Of a stretch of DNA of 64,000 bases, positions 8,010 through 16,625 are shown piece by piece. Position 1 is the first letter of the stretch, and each line of letters begins with the position of its first letter. The translations under genes and the position numbers were made by a program. The notes below the pieces were generated by a model that searched no databases, was not told where the DNA came from, and saw only the letters and a list, made by a program, of their open reading frames with translations. The DNA is from Desulfatibacillum alkenivorans DSM 16219 (GTDB lineage: Bacteria > Desulfobacterota > Desulfobacteria > Desulfobacterales > Desulfatibacillaceae), in NCBI RefSeq assembly GCF_900142135.1, contig NZ_FQZU01000019.1, positions 49,675 to 113,674 on the forward strand. Direction: 5' to 3'.

Positions 8010-9441
8010 TGGTTGCCTCCCCGTTTTCCAGCAATTCCATTAGCCCTTCCATCTCTTCCATGGCCACCTTGAGATTATCCAAAATCTCGACGGCGATATC
8101 TTCAGGATCGGGCAACTTTTCACCATTCCCATTGCTTTCATCCCTAAGCCAGATGATATCCAGATTTTCCGCCCTGGCCTTTATTTGCTCACGAGTGAAG
8201 ACTCGAAATCTGCTTTCTTCTCCTTGATCCCCTCTCTCGCCATCACCGAAAGGATCTTCTCCAAAGCATTTTTCAAAATCATCGAAATGCTCGCGGGTTA
8301 AGGGAGTTCTTTTACCAAAGGAGGGCATATTGGTTCGTAGATCATAGACCCAGACATTTTTTGTATTGCCTGTATCTTTACCCACAGCCCGAGTGAAGAA
8401 AAGCACGTTGGTCTTGACGCCTGGGGAATAAAATATCCCTGTGGGAAGCCTCAAAATTGTGTGAAGATTGCACTTATCCATAAGGTCTGCACGGATTTTC
8501 TGTCCCACCCCGTCCTCAAAAAGCACGTTGTCAGGCAAAACCACAGCCGCCCGACCTCCGGGCTTCAGCCCACGGTAGATGTGTTGCAAAAATGCAAGCT
8601 GCTTGTTGCTTGTGGGATAGGTAAAATCTTCCCGTGTTGGCTTTCCACCGCCCTTCTTTGTGCCGAACGGAGGATTGGTCAAAATAACATCTGCCTTAGG
8701 AAGCCGTTCTCCCTGGGGTGACAATGTGTCTCCAAGAAGAATGTCTCCCTCAATGCCATGCAGCATCATATTCATAAGAGCCAGGCGATGAGCATCCTGA
8801 ACCAGTTCCATTCCATAGAAAGCCTGTTTGCGCTGGAAATTCTGCTCTTGTTCGGAGAGGTCAAATAGGTCGTCGGTGCGCTCTTTGATGTAAGCATCTG
8901 CAACTCGCAAAAATCCGCCAGTACCACAAGCCGGGTCTTGGACAAACTCTCCAGGCGCGGGTTTGATCAAATCCACCATGCACTCAATCAATGGGCGAGG
9001 GGTAAAATACTGACCGGCTCCACTCTTCTTTTCCCCTGCATTCTTCTCTAACAACCCTTCATAGAGATCGCCAAGACCTTCCTGCCGGGCGCTATACCAA
9101 TCCAAAGAATCTATGCTTGTAATGAGCTTCTGAAGGTTCTTGGGTTGCCTAATAGAGGTGGTTGCGTTGGCAAAGATCGCCTGAACTCTACCAGAGCCTT
9201 CCGAACCCAACTGGACAAGTAAGATTCGATAGAAGTCCAAAAGCTCTGTACCGTCTTTATTTATCAGGTTAGCCCAACGGTATTCTTCTGGGAGATTCGA
9301 TTCAGCCCCAGTCTCCTGGGCCATTTTCAGAAATAGAAGAAAGGTCAACTCGGTGACATATTGATGATAGGTGATTCCATCATCCCGTAGGACGTGGCAA
9401 AGACTCCAGAGTTTCGCGACAATATCTTGCGTGGTGCTCAT
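7993..9441 (-). CDS. hsdM: Type I restriction-modification methyltransferase HsdM
   Basis: A 482-aa N6-adenine DNA methyltransferase subunit using S-adenosylmethionine. The N-terminal helical HsdM_N domain covers about residues 1-130, GQYFTPR lies at ~144-149, the SAM-binding motif I DPACGTGGF at 169-177, and the catalytic NPPF at 256-259. The length is normal for the family. It sits 18 bases after hsdR and overlaps hsdS, giving an R-M-S operon. With HsdS alone it makes the protective methylase; with HsdR it makes the restriction complex. All key motifs are intact, so the system looks functional. Confidence 0.95.
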   Translation of the reverse strand: MSTTQDIVAKLWSLCHVLRDDGITYHQYVTELTFLLFLKMAQETGAESNLPEEYRWANLINKDGTELLDFYRILLVQLGSEGSGRVQAIFANATTSIRQPKNLQKLITSIDSLDWYSARQEGLGDLYEGLLEKNAGEKKSGAGQYFTPRPLIECMVDLIKPAPGEFVQDPACGTGGFLRVADAYIKERTDDLFDLSEQEQNFQRKQAFYGMELVQDAHRLALMNMMLHGIEGDILLGDTLSPQGERLPKADVILTNPPFGTKKGGGKPTREDFTYPTSNKQLAFLQHIYRGLKPGGRAAVVLPDNVLFEDGVGQKIRADLMDKCNLHTILRLPTGIFYSPGVKTNVLFFTRAVGKDTGNTKNVWVYDLRTNMPSFGKRTPLTREHFDDFEKCFGEDPFGDGERGDQGEESRFRVFTREQIKARAENLDIIWLRDESNGNGEKLPDPEDIAVEILDNLKVAMEEMEGLMELLENGEATNGKSS

Positions 9442-9459
9442 GTTCTGTAAATGCCTATT

Positions 9460-12400
9460 CTAAGCGGATTCCGCCCATAATTCTTCGTTAATATCATCCA
9501 AAATAGTTTGGAGCTTCCCGTCAAAAACCTTGTTTAAACGATTGAAACCGCCTTGCGCCGCAAAAGATCCCTTATCCAGGGAATCCCTGTCTACGATAGT
9601 CTCCACCTTGAGTTGCTTGCCAATGCGTTCCAGCCATTTTCTTTGGGGAGCCGTCCATTGCGTACTTGCAATTATTTTCTGCATCGCACGGTCCACTCTT
9701 TCCGAATACGGGACCAGGGGAGAGCCCAAAGCCATACCACGGATATAACCGATGATGGAAGCTGCAATGTCTTGGTTTGTGGTCTCTCGATATGCAGTTT
9801 CGAGATTTGGTTCAGTGTAACCGGCATTATCCAAGGTGAGTTTGAGTTCTTTGAGTTGCTTCCGGGTTAGCTCCCTTGGGCGCTGGGTCACGATCATGAG
9901 AGCAGGAATTTCATTAATGTTATCTTGAATGAACTTCTTAAAAGATTCTAAATAGTCTTCAGGCTTCTTGCTCTCCCCATAGCCTCTTTCAACTCTCCGA
10001 AATTGGTCTTCATGTTCAGAAATAACAATCTTTTGACCTCCCATTGTAACTTTATCCAGAAAGGTCAGTAGTTCTGAGTGTTCTGCAAACCAATCAGTTA
10101 TTTGCTTAGGCGTCCATTGGCGTAATTCTTTTATGAAATCTGAGGGAGTGCCGCCAGCAAGGGTTTGAAAATTTTCAAGGCTCTTACCCTTGAGTCTGCT
10201 TTTCTTCCTGTTCAACTTGGCCAAGAGTTGATCCTTGACCTGTTTCAGAGCCTCTTCATCTTCCAACGTTTCTAATTCGTTCACTAATTGAGCGAATGGA
10301 ATGTTAGGATTGACCACCACTGGCTTCATCGTGTTATGTGAATCAAGGGCGGCGTACAAATCAACAGCGTCAAAAATCTTAAAACGCTCTTTATCTTCCC
10401 CCTCCCCAAAAAGGCCTGGGCATAACCGGGTGCCCCTCCCAAGCATCTGCTCATATAGTATTCGACTACGGACGCGCCGCATGAACACAATGTTGACGAT
10501 CTCAGGAACATCAACCCCTGTGGTGAGAAGGTCTACCGTAACAGCTATTGAAGGCAGCCTCTCATTTTTATATCTCCGAATCAGTTCCAGAGGTTTGTCA
10601 GAGGCCCCCGTAATTTTGACTACGGCATCGTCTTCAATTTCCCCGTATTCCTCATCAAACGCCTTTTTAAGTTTATCCACCACAATGTCCGCATGAGCAT
10701 CAGTGGCGCAAAAGATTAGAGTTTTTCCCGGAAGCTCAGGATCGATGTGATGTACTAACTCTCGACAAATCGTTTCGTTGAAGGGTTCTGTGACAACACG
10801 CTTATTGAATTCATCTATCTCAATCTTAACATCGTCGGGAACCTGGAAGAGGGATAGCTGTTCATTCTTAGCATCATAAACCTGCATCTCCTCTCCCTTT
10901 GCCCATTTAATGCCCTCTTCAGCCAATTGGGTGACGATTCTTATCGGTGGTTCATGATCAGATAACCAGCCGTCCACGACAGCCTGTCGATAAGAATAGG
11001 TAAAAATTGGAGGGCCAAATATCTCGGTAGTATGGAGAGCAGGGGTGGCAGTGAGCCCTATCTTCACCGCATCAAAGTATTCCAAAACCCTTGTGTACTT
11101 AGAAACGTAATCCATTTCGCTGCGAAATGTGAGTTCTGCATCAGACATCTCCCGGTCAAGGTTATACCCCCGATGGCATTCATCAATCACGATGCAGTCG
11201 TATTGATCCACTGGAATGGGAGAATTTTCATCAGATGGGAAGAGCAGCCTTTTAATCATGCCCTGAATGGTCGCCACTTGAAGCCGTGTGTCTGGTTCAG
11301 GCGCAACGTCTCCAAGCTCTTTGATGTCGTATATGTCGGCAAAACTTTGAAGATTTTCCAGGCGCACATCCTTAAACGCGCCGGTTGCCTGATCTCCCAG
11401 AGCCGTCCGATCAACCAAGAAGAGAATACGACGAAATCTTTTCACTTTGCATAGCCGATACACAAGCCCCAAACAGGTTATGGTCTTGCCTGTCCCAGTA
11501 GCCATGGCGACCATTATTTCTCTTCTGCCTTCTTCAATACCCTTTTCCACTGCATGAACTGCCTCGGCTTGATAGTCACGCAAGGGGAGATAATCCGTGG
11601 GTTCCTGCTTAAGTTTTTCGTTGGCTGCTTGTTTATCTTTTTGAAGTTCTGCCAATAGGCCTTCTGGAGAATACCACCCTAATAAAGGATAGGGATGGTT
11701 AGTAGAAATCCGGGCATCCAGAAACCAAATTCCGCTTTTAGTTTGAATTTGTTTGAGATAGGGACGGGCGTTGGTGGCAAAAAGGAATGGAATTTTGTAG
11801 TCGCCCCATGGGCCACCCGGAAGAACCTCGTCAGCCTTTATCGTGTATCCCTTGCTGTATCTCTTAGCCTGTTCAATGATGCCTGGAACATCTTTAACCT
11901 TGCGTTTTGCCTCGACAATAGCAAGAGGCTTTAAGCCAGCAAACAGTACGTAGTCCGCCGGTCCTTTCTCTGTGGGCCATTCAGCGATGGCAAGATTTTT
12001 CCCCTTCTGAGGACGAACTCCCTTTTTGTAAGAGATCGCCTGGGTATCGGCTTCCCATCCAGCGTCTCTGAGTTGAGAATCTACAATTTTCCGAGTATCG
12101 GCTTCATCCAGATCCAGGTCTTCCCCTGCTGTTTTTGCAGACTCAACTATAAGCGACATCTGCTCCTTTGTCGCCGAAGCGGTCTTTGCCTGAAGAGCTT
12201 GCAAACGGTCTTCAAACTCAATTTTCTGTTGATGAAGCTGCGCCTCCGTTTCTTCTGCCAATTCCATCGCGGCGGAAAGCTCATTGTACGCTTCTTGGGC
12301 CTTAGCTTGGGCTTCCGCTCTGCGGCGGGCTTCTTCCTTTGCAGTCTCCTTGGCAGCCTTTGCAGTCTCCTTGGCAGCCTTTGCAGTATCTTCATATTCT

Positions 12401-12888
12401 ATTAATTTGGCCTGGAGATGCTTTAGCTCCTCTTGAAGCTCTTGAGTTGCGTCTTTTGGTTCAGGGGGAGGGACAAAACCTCCTGGCTTAAAACTGGGAT
12501 CATGTCCGAATGTTTTATGAAACCAGACGGCAAGCGTTCTGGCAAACTTCAGTTGATGTAGGGCTTCCCCCTGAGTACCTGCATTTTTATGAACCGCTGC
12601 ATTGCCTACTTTTCTAATTTGATGAAAGAGTTGGGAGACTTCGTCTGTTAAAATACCCCTGTTCCAAAGGCGATTAATGATGGCGAGTAGGTTATCTTCA
12701 TTCTCAACATAGAGTCCTGAGTATGCGGCTGCATGTTGTGCAAGAACCTCAGCAAACTGCCTCAATTTGAAAAGGGCGGTGTTTGGATCATCAAAAACAT
12801 ACCTCTCCGCCTGTGAAGCATATCGAACCAATATCGGATCGTGTTTATCTAAAAAATTGAAATTTGGAGATTTTGGAATAGATGCCAT
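9460..12888 (-). CDS. hsdR: Type I restriction endonuclease subunit HsdR with DUF4145-like N-terminus
   Basis: The 1142-aa motor/nuclease subunit. In order: a DUF4145-like helical domain (about 1-130); a long charged coiled coil (about 135-255) containing repeated AAKETAK units; an HsdR_N nuclease domain with the 'ADYVLFAGLKPLAIVEAKRK' D...ExK signature (around 310-330); SF2 helicase motors with GTGKT (about 465-469) and DECH (about 568-571); and a C-terminal helical domain. DUF4145 fused to HsdR is a known variant of the EcoEI-like type I group. It is the first gene of the operon, and its own ribosome-binding site is weak; a 16-codon leader ORF with a strong site lies 13 bases upstream. Confidence 0.94.
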   Translation of the reverse strand: MASIPKSPNFNFLDKHDPILVRYASQAERYVFDDPNTALFKLRQFAEVLAQHAAAYSGLYVENEDNLLAIINRLWNRGILTDEVSQLFHQIRKVGNAAVHKNAGTQGEALHQLKFARTLAVWFHKTFGHDPSFKPGGFVPPPEPKDATQELQEELKHLQAKLIEYEDTAKAAKETAKAAKETAKEEARRRAEAQAKAQEAYNELSAAMELAEETEAQLHQQKIEFEDRLQALQAKTASATKEQMSLIVESAKTAGEDLDLDEADTRKIVDSQLRDAGWEADTQAISYKKGVRPQKGKNLAIAEWPTEKGPADYVLFAGLKPLAIVEAKRKVKDVPGIIEQAKRYSKGYTIKADEVLPGGPWGDYKIPFLFATNARPYLKQIQTKSGIWFLDARISTNHPYPLLGWYSPEGLLAELQKDKQAANEKLKQEPTDYLPLRDYQAEAVHAVEKGIEEGRREIMVAMATGTGKTITCLGLVYRLCKVKRFRRILFLVDRTALGDQATGAFKDVRLENLQSFADIYDIKELGDVAPEPDTRLQVATIQGMIKRLLFPSDENSPIPVDQYDCIVIDECHRGYNLDREMSDAELTFRSEMDYVSKYTRVLEYFDAVKIGLTATPALHTTEIFGPPIFTYSYRQAVVDGWLSDHEPPIRIVTQLAEEGIKWAKGEEMQVYDAKNEQLSLFQVPDDVKIEIDEFNKRVVTEPFNETICRELVHHIDPELPGKTLIFCATDAHADIVVDKLKKAFDEEYGEIEDDAVVKITGASDKPLELIRRYKNERLPSIAVTVDLLTTGVDVPEIVNIVFMRRVRSRILYEQMLGRGTRLCPGLFGEGEDKERFKIFDAVDLYAALDSHNTMKPVVVNPNIPFAQLVNELETLEDEEALKQVKDQLLAKLNRKKSRLKGKSLENFQTLAGGTPSDFIKELRQWTPKQITDWFAEHSELLTFLDKVTMGGQKIVISEHEDQFRRVERGYGESKKPEDYLESFKKFIQDNINEIPALMIVTQRPRELTRKQLKELKLTLDNAGYTEPNLETAYRETTNQDIAASIIGYIRGMALGSPLVPYSERVDRAMQKIIASTQWTAPQRKWLERIGKQLKVETIVDRDSLDKGSFAAQGGFNRLNKVFDGKLQTILDDINEELWAESA
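12343..12392. repeat. 21-bp tandem repeat inside hsdR
   Basis: The unit CTTGGCAGCCTTTGCAGT plus three more bases (21 bp in all) occurs about twice in tandem and encodes the seven-residue KAAKETA unit of the HsdR coiled coil. Because 21 is a multiple of 3, copy-number change would lengthen or shorten the coiled coil without breaking the frame. Confidence 0.7.
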
Positions 12889-12901
12889 TTACGCGCTCTC
12901 T

Positions 12902-12952
12902 TCACTCAATACTCAAACAAAATTTCTTGATAGACGACGGGGAGGTACTCAT
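12902..12952 (-). CDS. Possible leader peptide upstream of hsdR, 16 codons
   Basis: An ATG at 12952 (minus strand) has an excellent AAAGGAGG seven bases upstream and opens a 16-codon frame (MSTSPSSIKKFCLSIE) closed by TGA at 12902-12904. The hsdR ATG follows 13 bases later and has only a weak site of its own. This suggests translational coupling or attenuation of HsdR. Alternatively the strong site and ATG may be remnants of an older hsdR start. No homology is claimed. Confidence 0.4.
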   Translation of the reverse strand: MSTSPSSIKKFCLSIE

Positions 12953-13108
12953 TATTTATCCTCCTTTAGCCATAAAAAGTCAATACCCACTTGAGAATTC
13001 AAGGATTTAGTGATAACGATTATTAACGAATTAGCAGGTCAATATCCAGGCGCGAACACTTACCAAGGATAGACTTGCAAGATTTTTCAACTGTGGGATC
13101 AATCAGCC

Positions 13109-13813
13109 TTGGACCAAACCAGAAACCCAAAACAGAGAACAGACCAATACGGACGCCCCTATGCAGGCAGTCAGCGCCTAATTCAGACCTATGTAAATTT
13201 CAGGCAGGATGCTCTGAATAGTGCGCTTCTTTCAGCTATCCCGGACTTCCCATCTGCTGGAGGTCTGGTCTGGGTATCTCCCTTGGAAAAAGATAATTTC
13301 GCAGAATACCAGGATCGGGCCTTTCTTGAAGCGTTGGGTATAGGTCATTACTGGGATAGGCTTCAATCTTTCTGGCCAAGACGTGGACCTGTGTGGGACG
13401 CCTTAGCCAGAATTGAGAACCAGGTTACAGACCAGGTCGAAGGTGTGGTTCTCGTCGAAGCAAAGAGCCACATAGATGAGATATACGGAAACGGATGCCA
13501 AGCCTTGAATCAATCCAGAAAACTCATTGATAAGGCTCTGGGTAAGGTTAAGGACTTTCTTGGTGTAGCTGCCGAAAATGACTGGACCGGGCCTTTATAT
13601 CAGTCAGCAAATAGGATCGCCCACTTGTACTTTTTCAGGGAGATTTGCCAAGTGCGGGCGTGGCTGATCAATGTGTACTTCACTGAAGATCCCAACTACC
13701 CAACTTCGGCTGACAGTTGGAGAAGGGCTTTACCGAGGGTGAAGGATGATCTTGGGTTGGGGGATATAACTGTGGACGGATTGGTGGAGGTGGTTTTGGG
13801 GGCGGGAGATTAA
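13109..13813 (+). CDS. Hypothetical protein, possible PD-(D/E)XK nuclease fold
   Basis: A 234-aa protein with a TTG start. It is divergent from hsdR. The stretch 'WDALARI' followed, after a short loop, by 'GVVLVEAKSH' resembles the D...ExK core of restriction-endonuclease-like folds, with Glu and Lys in a hydrophobic strand. The rest is rich in Trp and Tyr with no membrane segment. No named family is recognised with certainty. Its place beside a type I system makes a defence or modification-dependent nuclease role possible, but this is inference. No ATG gives a clearly better start. Confidence 0.5.
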   Translation: MDQTRNPKQRTDQYGRPYAGSQRLIQTYVNFRQDALNSALLSAIPDFPSAGGLVWVSPLEKDNFAEYQDRAFLEALGIGHYWDRLQSFWPRRGPVWDALARIENQVTDQVEGVVLVEAKSHIDEIYGNGCQALNQSRKLIDKALGKVKDFLGVAAENDWTGPLYQSANRIAHLYFFREICQVRAWLINVYFTEDPNYPTSADSWRRALPRVKDDLGLGDITVDGLVEVVLGAGD

Positions 13814-13939
13814 CTGCTGTTTTTAACCTTTAAAATTTGAAGTTCTTGAAAACCAGTTCATTTTCTGATTAATTTTACCTGTCTAAACACAGAATGCAGC
13901 AGACTGCGCCGGACGTAAAATCCCAATTTTTCAAGGAGG

Positions 13940-13992
13940 TCCGGGGCTAAGGCTCTCATCCTTGCATTTCTAACGGTCTTAGCAGCCCGGTT
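13940..13992 (+). other. Imperfect inverted repeat upstream of pseudo-NtrC gene
   Basis: GTCCGGGGCTAAG and, about 25 bases later, CTTAGCAGCCCGG form an imperfect inverted repeat ending ~30 bases before the start at 14023. It could be an operator or a leader hairpin; there is no T-run to make it a terminator. Confidence 0.35.
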
Positions 13993-14022
13993 TTTGAACT
14001 ATACTTTTTGAGGGAATTTGTC

Positions 14023-15336
14023 ATGGGTAAGGTTGGCCTTAAACTGTCCGATCAGCATTTGACCCGTTACGTTGAACTTATTTTAGATAGTGGCAATATT
14101 GATTGGGTGCATCTTGAGGATCAATATAAGGCTCCTACGGGAGAAACGATCGATGATGTAGACGTGTTAATTTATGACCCTCACTTTAAATTTCAAAAAA
14201 CTGAAGATCCATACAAATCTAAAGTATCTTGGTTTCCACTTTCTGAAGTTCGTTCTTTTACAAAGGGTTTTTCAGAAATACAAAGAGATGTACCAATAAT
14301 TATTGCATCGGACTATTTTGACAAAAAGGCGGCGAAAGAAGCTCAAGAAATTGGAGCCATCGATTATATCTATTTAAAAGCTCCCTTTCCCGATGATCCT
14401 TCAAATCAGTTTGAGGCTCAACGACTTTTGGGAGAAGTTCAGTTTATTCTTGCTGATGATAATGAGCCATTATTCGACATACCTTTTTACCAGTCCGTAT
14501 TTAGCAAGTTTAAGTTTTATAGCGAAGATGGATGGACGCAGGATCTATGTCGAAGAATTGTATTAGCCTCAAGACGCGATGATATAGTTTTATTGAGCGG
14601 AAACTCTATTGAAATTGCAAAATCGGTAGCAAGAGCTATTTATCACCTAAGCATTAGGAGGCGAAGAAGTAAAAGGATAGTTCATTATAAGGAAATTAAC
14701 CTGGGAGGTACTCGTGAAAATAATTCGATTGATGAGACTCTTTTTGGAGTTGAAAACGCTGATGGGACTCTGGGCAAAGTAGGTGTCTTTGAAAAGCATC
14801 CAGGCGGAACAGTGTTGTTAACTAGACTTGACAAGTTATCTGGGTCTGACTGGGGCACCTGGGACACACTAATGAGGTTTATTGAGGAGGGGGATTTTTA
14901 CAGGATTAATGGCAAAGAGCTTATTAAACCTGATTGTAGATTAATCGTTTGGTCCCCCGAGCCTATTGCAGAATTATCAATTTGGAATGCTATAGAGATA
15001 AGTTTGGGACGGCAGGGCGATGAAGGCCTTGCTTCTCAGGATCAGGGCATGGAAATTCAAGATGAGCGAAAAAAGGCAATTGTTAGTAAAGCCGCATCTG
15101 AAAACCGCGCGAAGGGCTGGGAAAAACATAATGAAGGGAAGCAAAAGGCCATTAAAATTGCTGAGGAACGATGGAAAAATGGAGATAAAACACTTCATCA
15201 TGAAATGGCTGTGGAGCTATGCAAACAGTTGCAACCTGAGTACCCTAAATTAACGAAAGATATTATCAGAAAGGCTTTGAAAGAGACTGCCAAAAAGTAT
15301 AATCGCTTGTTTGGAGTAAAAGGGGTTAAAAAGTGA
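14023..15336 (+). CDS. Degenerate NtrC-like protein (receiver-like plus motif-less AAA+-like domain)
   Basis: A 437-aa protein. Residues ~45-125 look like a receiver domain (DVLIYDPHF with Asp52, then 'GAIDYIYLKAPF' with Lys119). Residues ~180-315 follow the sigma-54 activator AAA+ domain strand by strand: LLSGNSIEIAKSVARAI replaces the Walker A segment (no GxxxxGK), ETLFG is kept, GGTVLLTRLDKL replaces Walker B (Asp-Glu lost), and EEGDFYRINGKELIK then DCRLIVW match the sensor region. No GAFTGA is present. It therefore looks unable to hydrolyse ATP or contact sigma-54. The C-terminal ~120 residues are basic and helical, without an obvious Fis-type helix-turn-helix. GAGGG precedes the start at 14023. 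It is convergent with the integrase (10 bases apart). Confidence 0.6.
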   Translation: MGKVGLKLSDQHLTRYVELILDSGNIDWVHLEDQYKAPTGETIDDVDVLIYDPHFKFQKTEDPYKSKVSWFPLSEVRSFTKGFSEIQRDVPIIIASDYFDKKAAKEAQEIGAIDYIYLKAPFPDDPSNQFEAQRLLGEVQFILADDNEPLFDIPFYQSVFSKFKFYSEDGWTQDLCRRIVLASRRDDIVLLSGNSIEIAKSVARAIYHLSIRRRRSKRIVHYKEINLGGTRENNSIDETLFGVENADGTLGKVGVFEKHPGGTVLLTRLDKLSGSDWGTWDTLMRFIEEGDFYRINGKELIKPDCRLIVWSPEPIAELSIWNAIEISLGRQGDEGLASQDQGMEIQDERKKAIVSKAASENRAKGWEKHNEGKQKAIKIAEERWKNGDKTLHHEMAVELCKQLQPEYPKLTKDIIRKALKETAKKYNRLFGVKGVKK

Positions 15337-15346
15337 ACCTGACTAA

Positions 15347-16456
15347 CTAATCCTCTTTCTTTTTCGAAATCATCGCCCCAAGTTTATTTGAAGCATCCAA
15401 AAGAGACTTATCCCGAAGGTGTGCATACCGCTGGGTCATCTGGGGACTCCGATGGCGCATTAATTTCATTAAATGATATAGGTCAACCTCACCACTTTCT
15501 GCCAGAGCACTTGCGTAGGCGTGCCTTAGACCATGCCATGGGCGAAAATCATCGGGAAGTTTCGCCATTTTTTTAATTCTTTGTGCAACCTTGGAATCTC
15601 CCCTCTTTTTCCCCGATCTACCGGGAAAGACGTATTCACTGTCAAATTTGGGATGAGTTTTCAAAGTTTCGTAAAGTAAGTCATTCATGGGAATCTTTTC
15701 CGGTTCGCCAGATTTTGGATTAGAAATGCGGATAATCCTATGTAGGAAGTCTATATCCTCCCACTTAAGACCAAATATCTCAGATTTTCTAAGCCCACCG
15801 AAAGCTGCAATTCGAACCATATTAGCGGATGCTTGGTTAGGATACTCATTCAGAGCGGCTTTCAGGCGCTCCCATTCTTCAGGAGAAAGAACCTCTGTCT
15901 TCTCGCTATTTCTTTTTGGCATCTTTAGTTTAAACGACAAAGGAGGAGACAAATTTCTGTCGGCTCCGAAATTTACTATCCGCCTAAACAGCTCTAGCAC
16001 ATTCCAAATGGTGCCAGCAGACTTTTCCCTATTTTTCAGATCCTTGATTAGTTTATCTATATCTAACTGAGTGATCACCCCAGGCTCCTTACTTCCAAGG
16101 CCAATCTTCAAATGATTCTCCCAACGATTTTCATCGTTTCGAATACTTTTAATGAGTGCTCCTGGCCCCTTAAAATACCTCTCGGACAGTTCGTTGCAGG
16201 TCAAAGGCCTTTCTTTTTTTCGGGGTAGATCTTCTCCATGACGAATAGACCTAATACGTTCTGCTCGAATATGAGCGGCAGTTTGCGGTGTGTATTTTTC
16301 TGAAGCCCATCCAATTTTCTCTCTGACCATTTTGTCTTGAGCGTTCCGGTATCGAATATAATAACACCGATCAGGACGCCCGTTGTGCCTCCTATTGGTT
16401 GATTCGTAATACTGCACCCCTACCCACTTTTTTCCTGCAGTGACAAACTTAGGCAT
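15347..16456 (-). CDS. int: Tyrosine-type site-specific integrase
   Basis: A 369-aa phage/ICE-type integrase that would insert and excise the element. An N-terminal arm-binding-like region (1-80) and a core-binding helical domain (about 85-170) precede the catalytic domain with Arg223 (GGLRKSE), His308 and Arg311 (HGLRH), His335 and nucleophile Tyr344 (HRSPQMTQRYAH). The set is complete. The start at 16456 has GGAG six bases upstream; an in-frame ATG at 16468 is less well placed. It is transcribed away from the right edge of the AT-rich region, and short direct repeats lie just upstream, the usual layout of an integrase next to its attachment site. Confidence 0.92.
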   Translation of the reverse strand: MPKFVTAGKKWVGVQYYESTNRRHNGRPDRCYYIRYRNAQDKMVREKIGWASEKYTPQTAAHIRAERIRSIRHGEDLPRKKERPLTCNELSERYFKGPGALIKSIRNDENRWENHLKIGLGSKEPGVITQLDIDKLIKDLKNREKSAGTIWNVLELFRRIVNFGADRNLSPPLSFKLKMPKRNSEKTEVLSPEEWERLKAALNEYPNQASANMVRIAAFGGLRKSEIFGLKWEDIDFLHRIIRISNPKSGEPEKIPMNDLLYETLKTHPKFDSEYVFPGRSGKKRGDSKVAQRIKKMAKLPDDFRPWHGLRHAYASALAESGEVDLYHLMKLMRHRSPQMTQRYAHLRDKSLLDASNKLGAMISKKKED

Positions 16457-16502
16457 GTCATACTCCATTGATGCTTATCTATCCATCAACCCAAAGGTAT
16501 AA

Positions 16503-16522
16503 ATTAGTCACGTATTAGTCAC
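16503..16522. repeat. Paired ATTAGTCAC direct repeats upstream of int
   Basis: ATTAGTCAC occurs at 16503-16511 and again at 16514-16522, an 11-bp period, about 50 bases upstream of the integrase start. Closely spaced direct repeats of this size are typical arm-type integrase or excisionase binding sites. Function is inferred from position. Confidence 0.5.
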
Positions 16523-16529
16523 AAACTGC

Positions 16530-16625
16530 GTGATATGGGGTGATCCTAAGTGATTTCTTTAAAAAAGTCAATTTAAGAATTTCGTTCTAAAATGAATAGT
16601 TGTGATATAGAATGATCCTGAATGA
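16530..16625. repeat. Imperfect 24-bp direct repeats at element edge (candidate attachment region)
   Basis: GTGATATGGGGTGATCCTAA (16530 onward) and GTGATATAGAATGATCCTGA (16602 onward) align over 24 bases with about five mismatches, 72 bases apart. The second copy lies within the 3' end of the diguanylate cyclase frame. One may be the attachment core and the other an accessory site. The matching left end of the element is not in the window, so the exact crossover cannot be fixed. Confidence 0.45.

Noticed and set aside
1..16600. CRISPR array or cas locus suggested by the Cas4-like nuclease
   Set aside because: No regularly spaced identical repeats and no other cas gene are visible; the 1276-1526 duplication has only two diverged copies.
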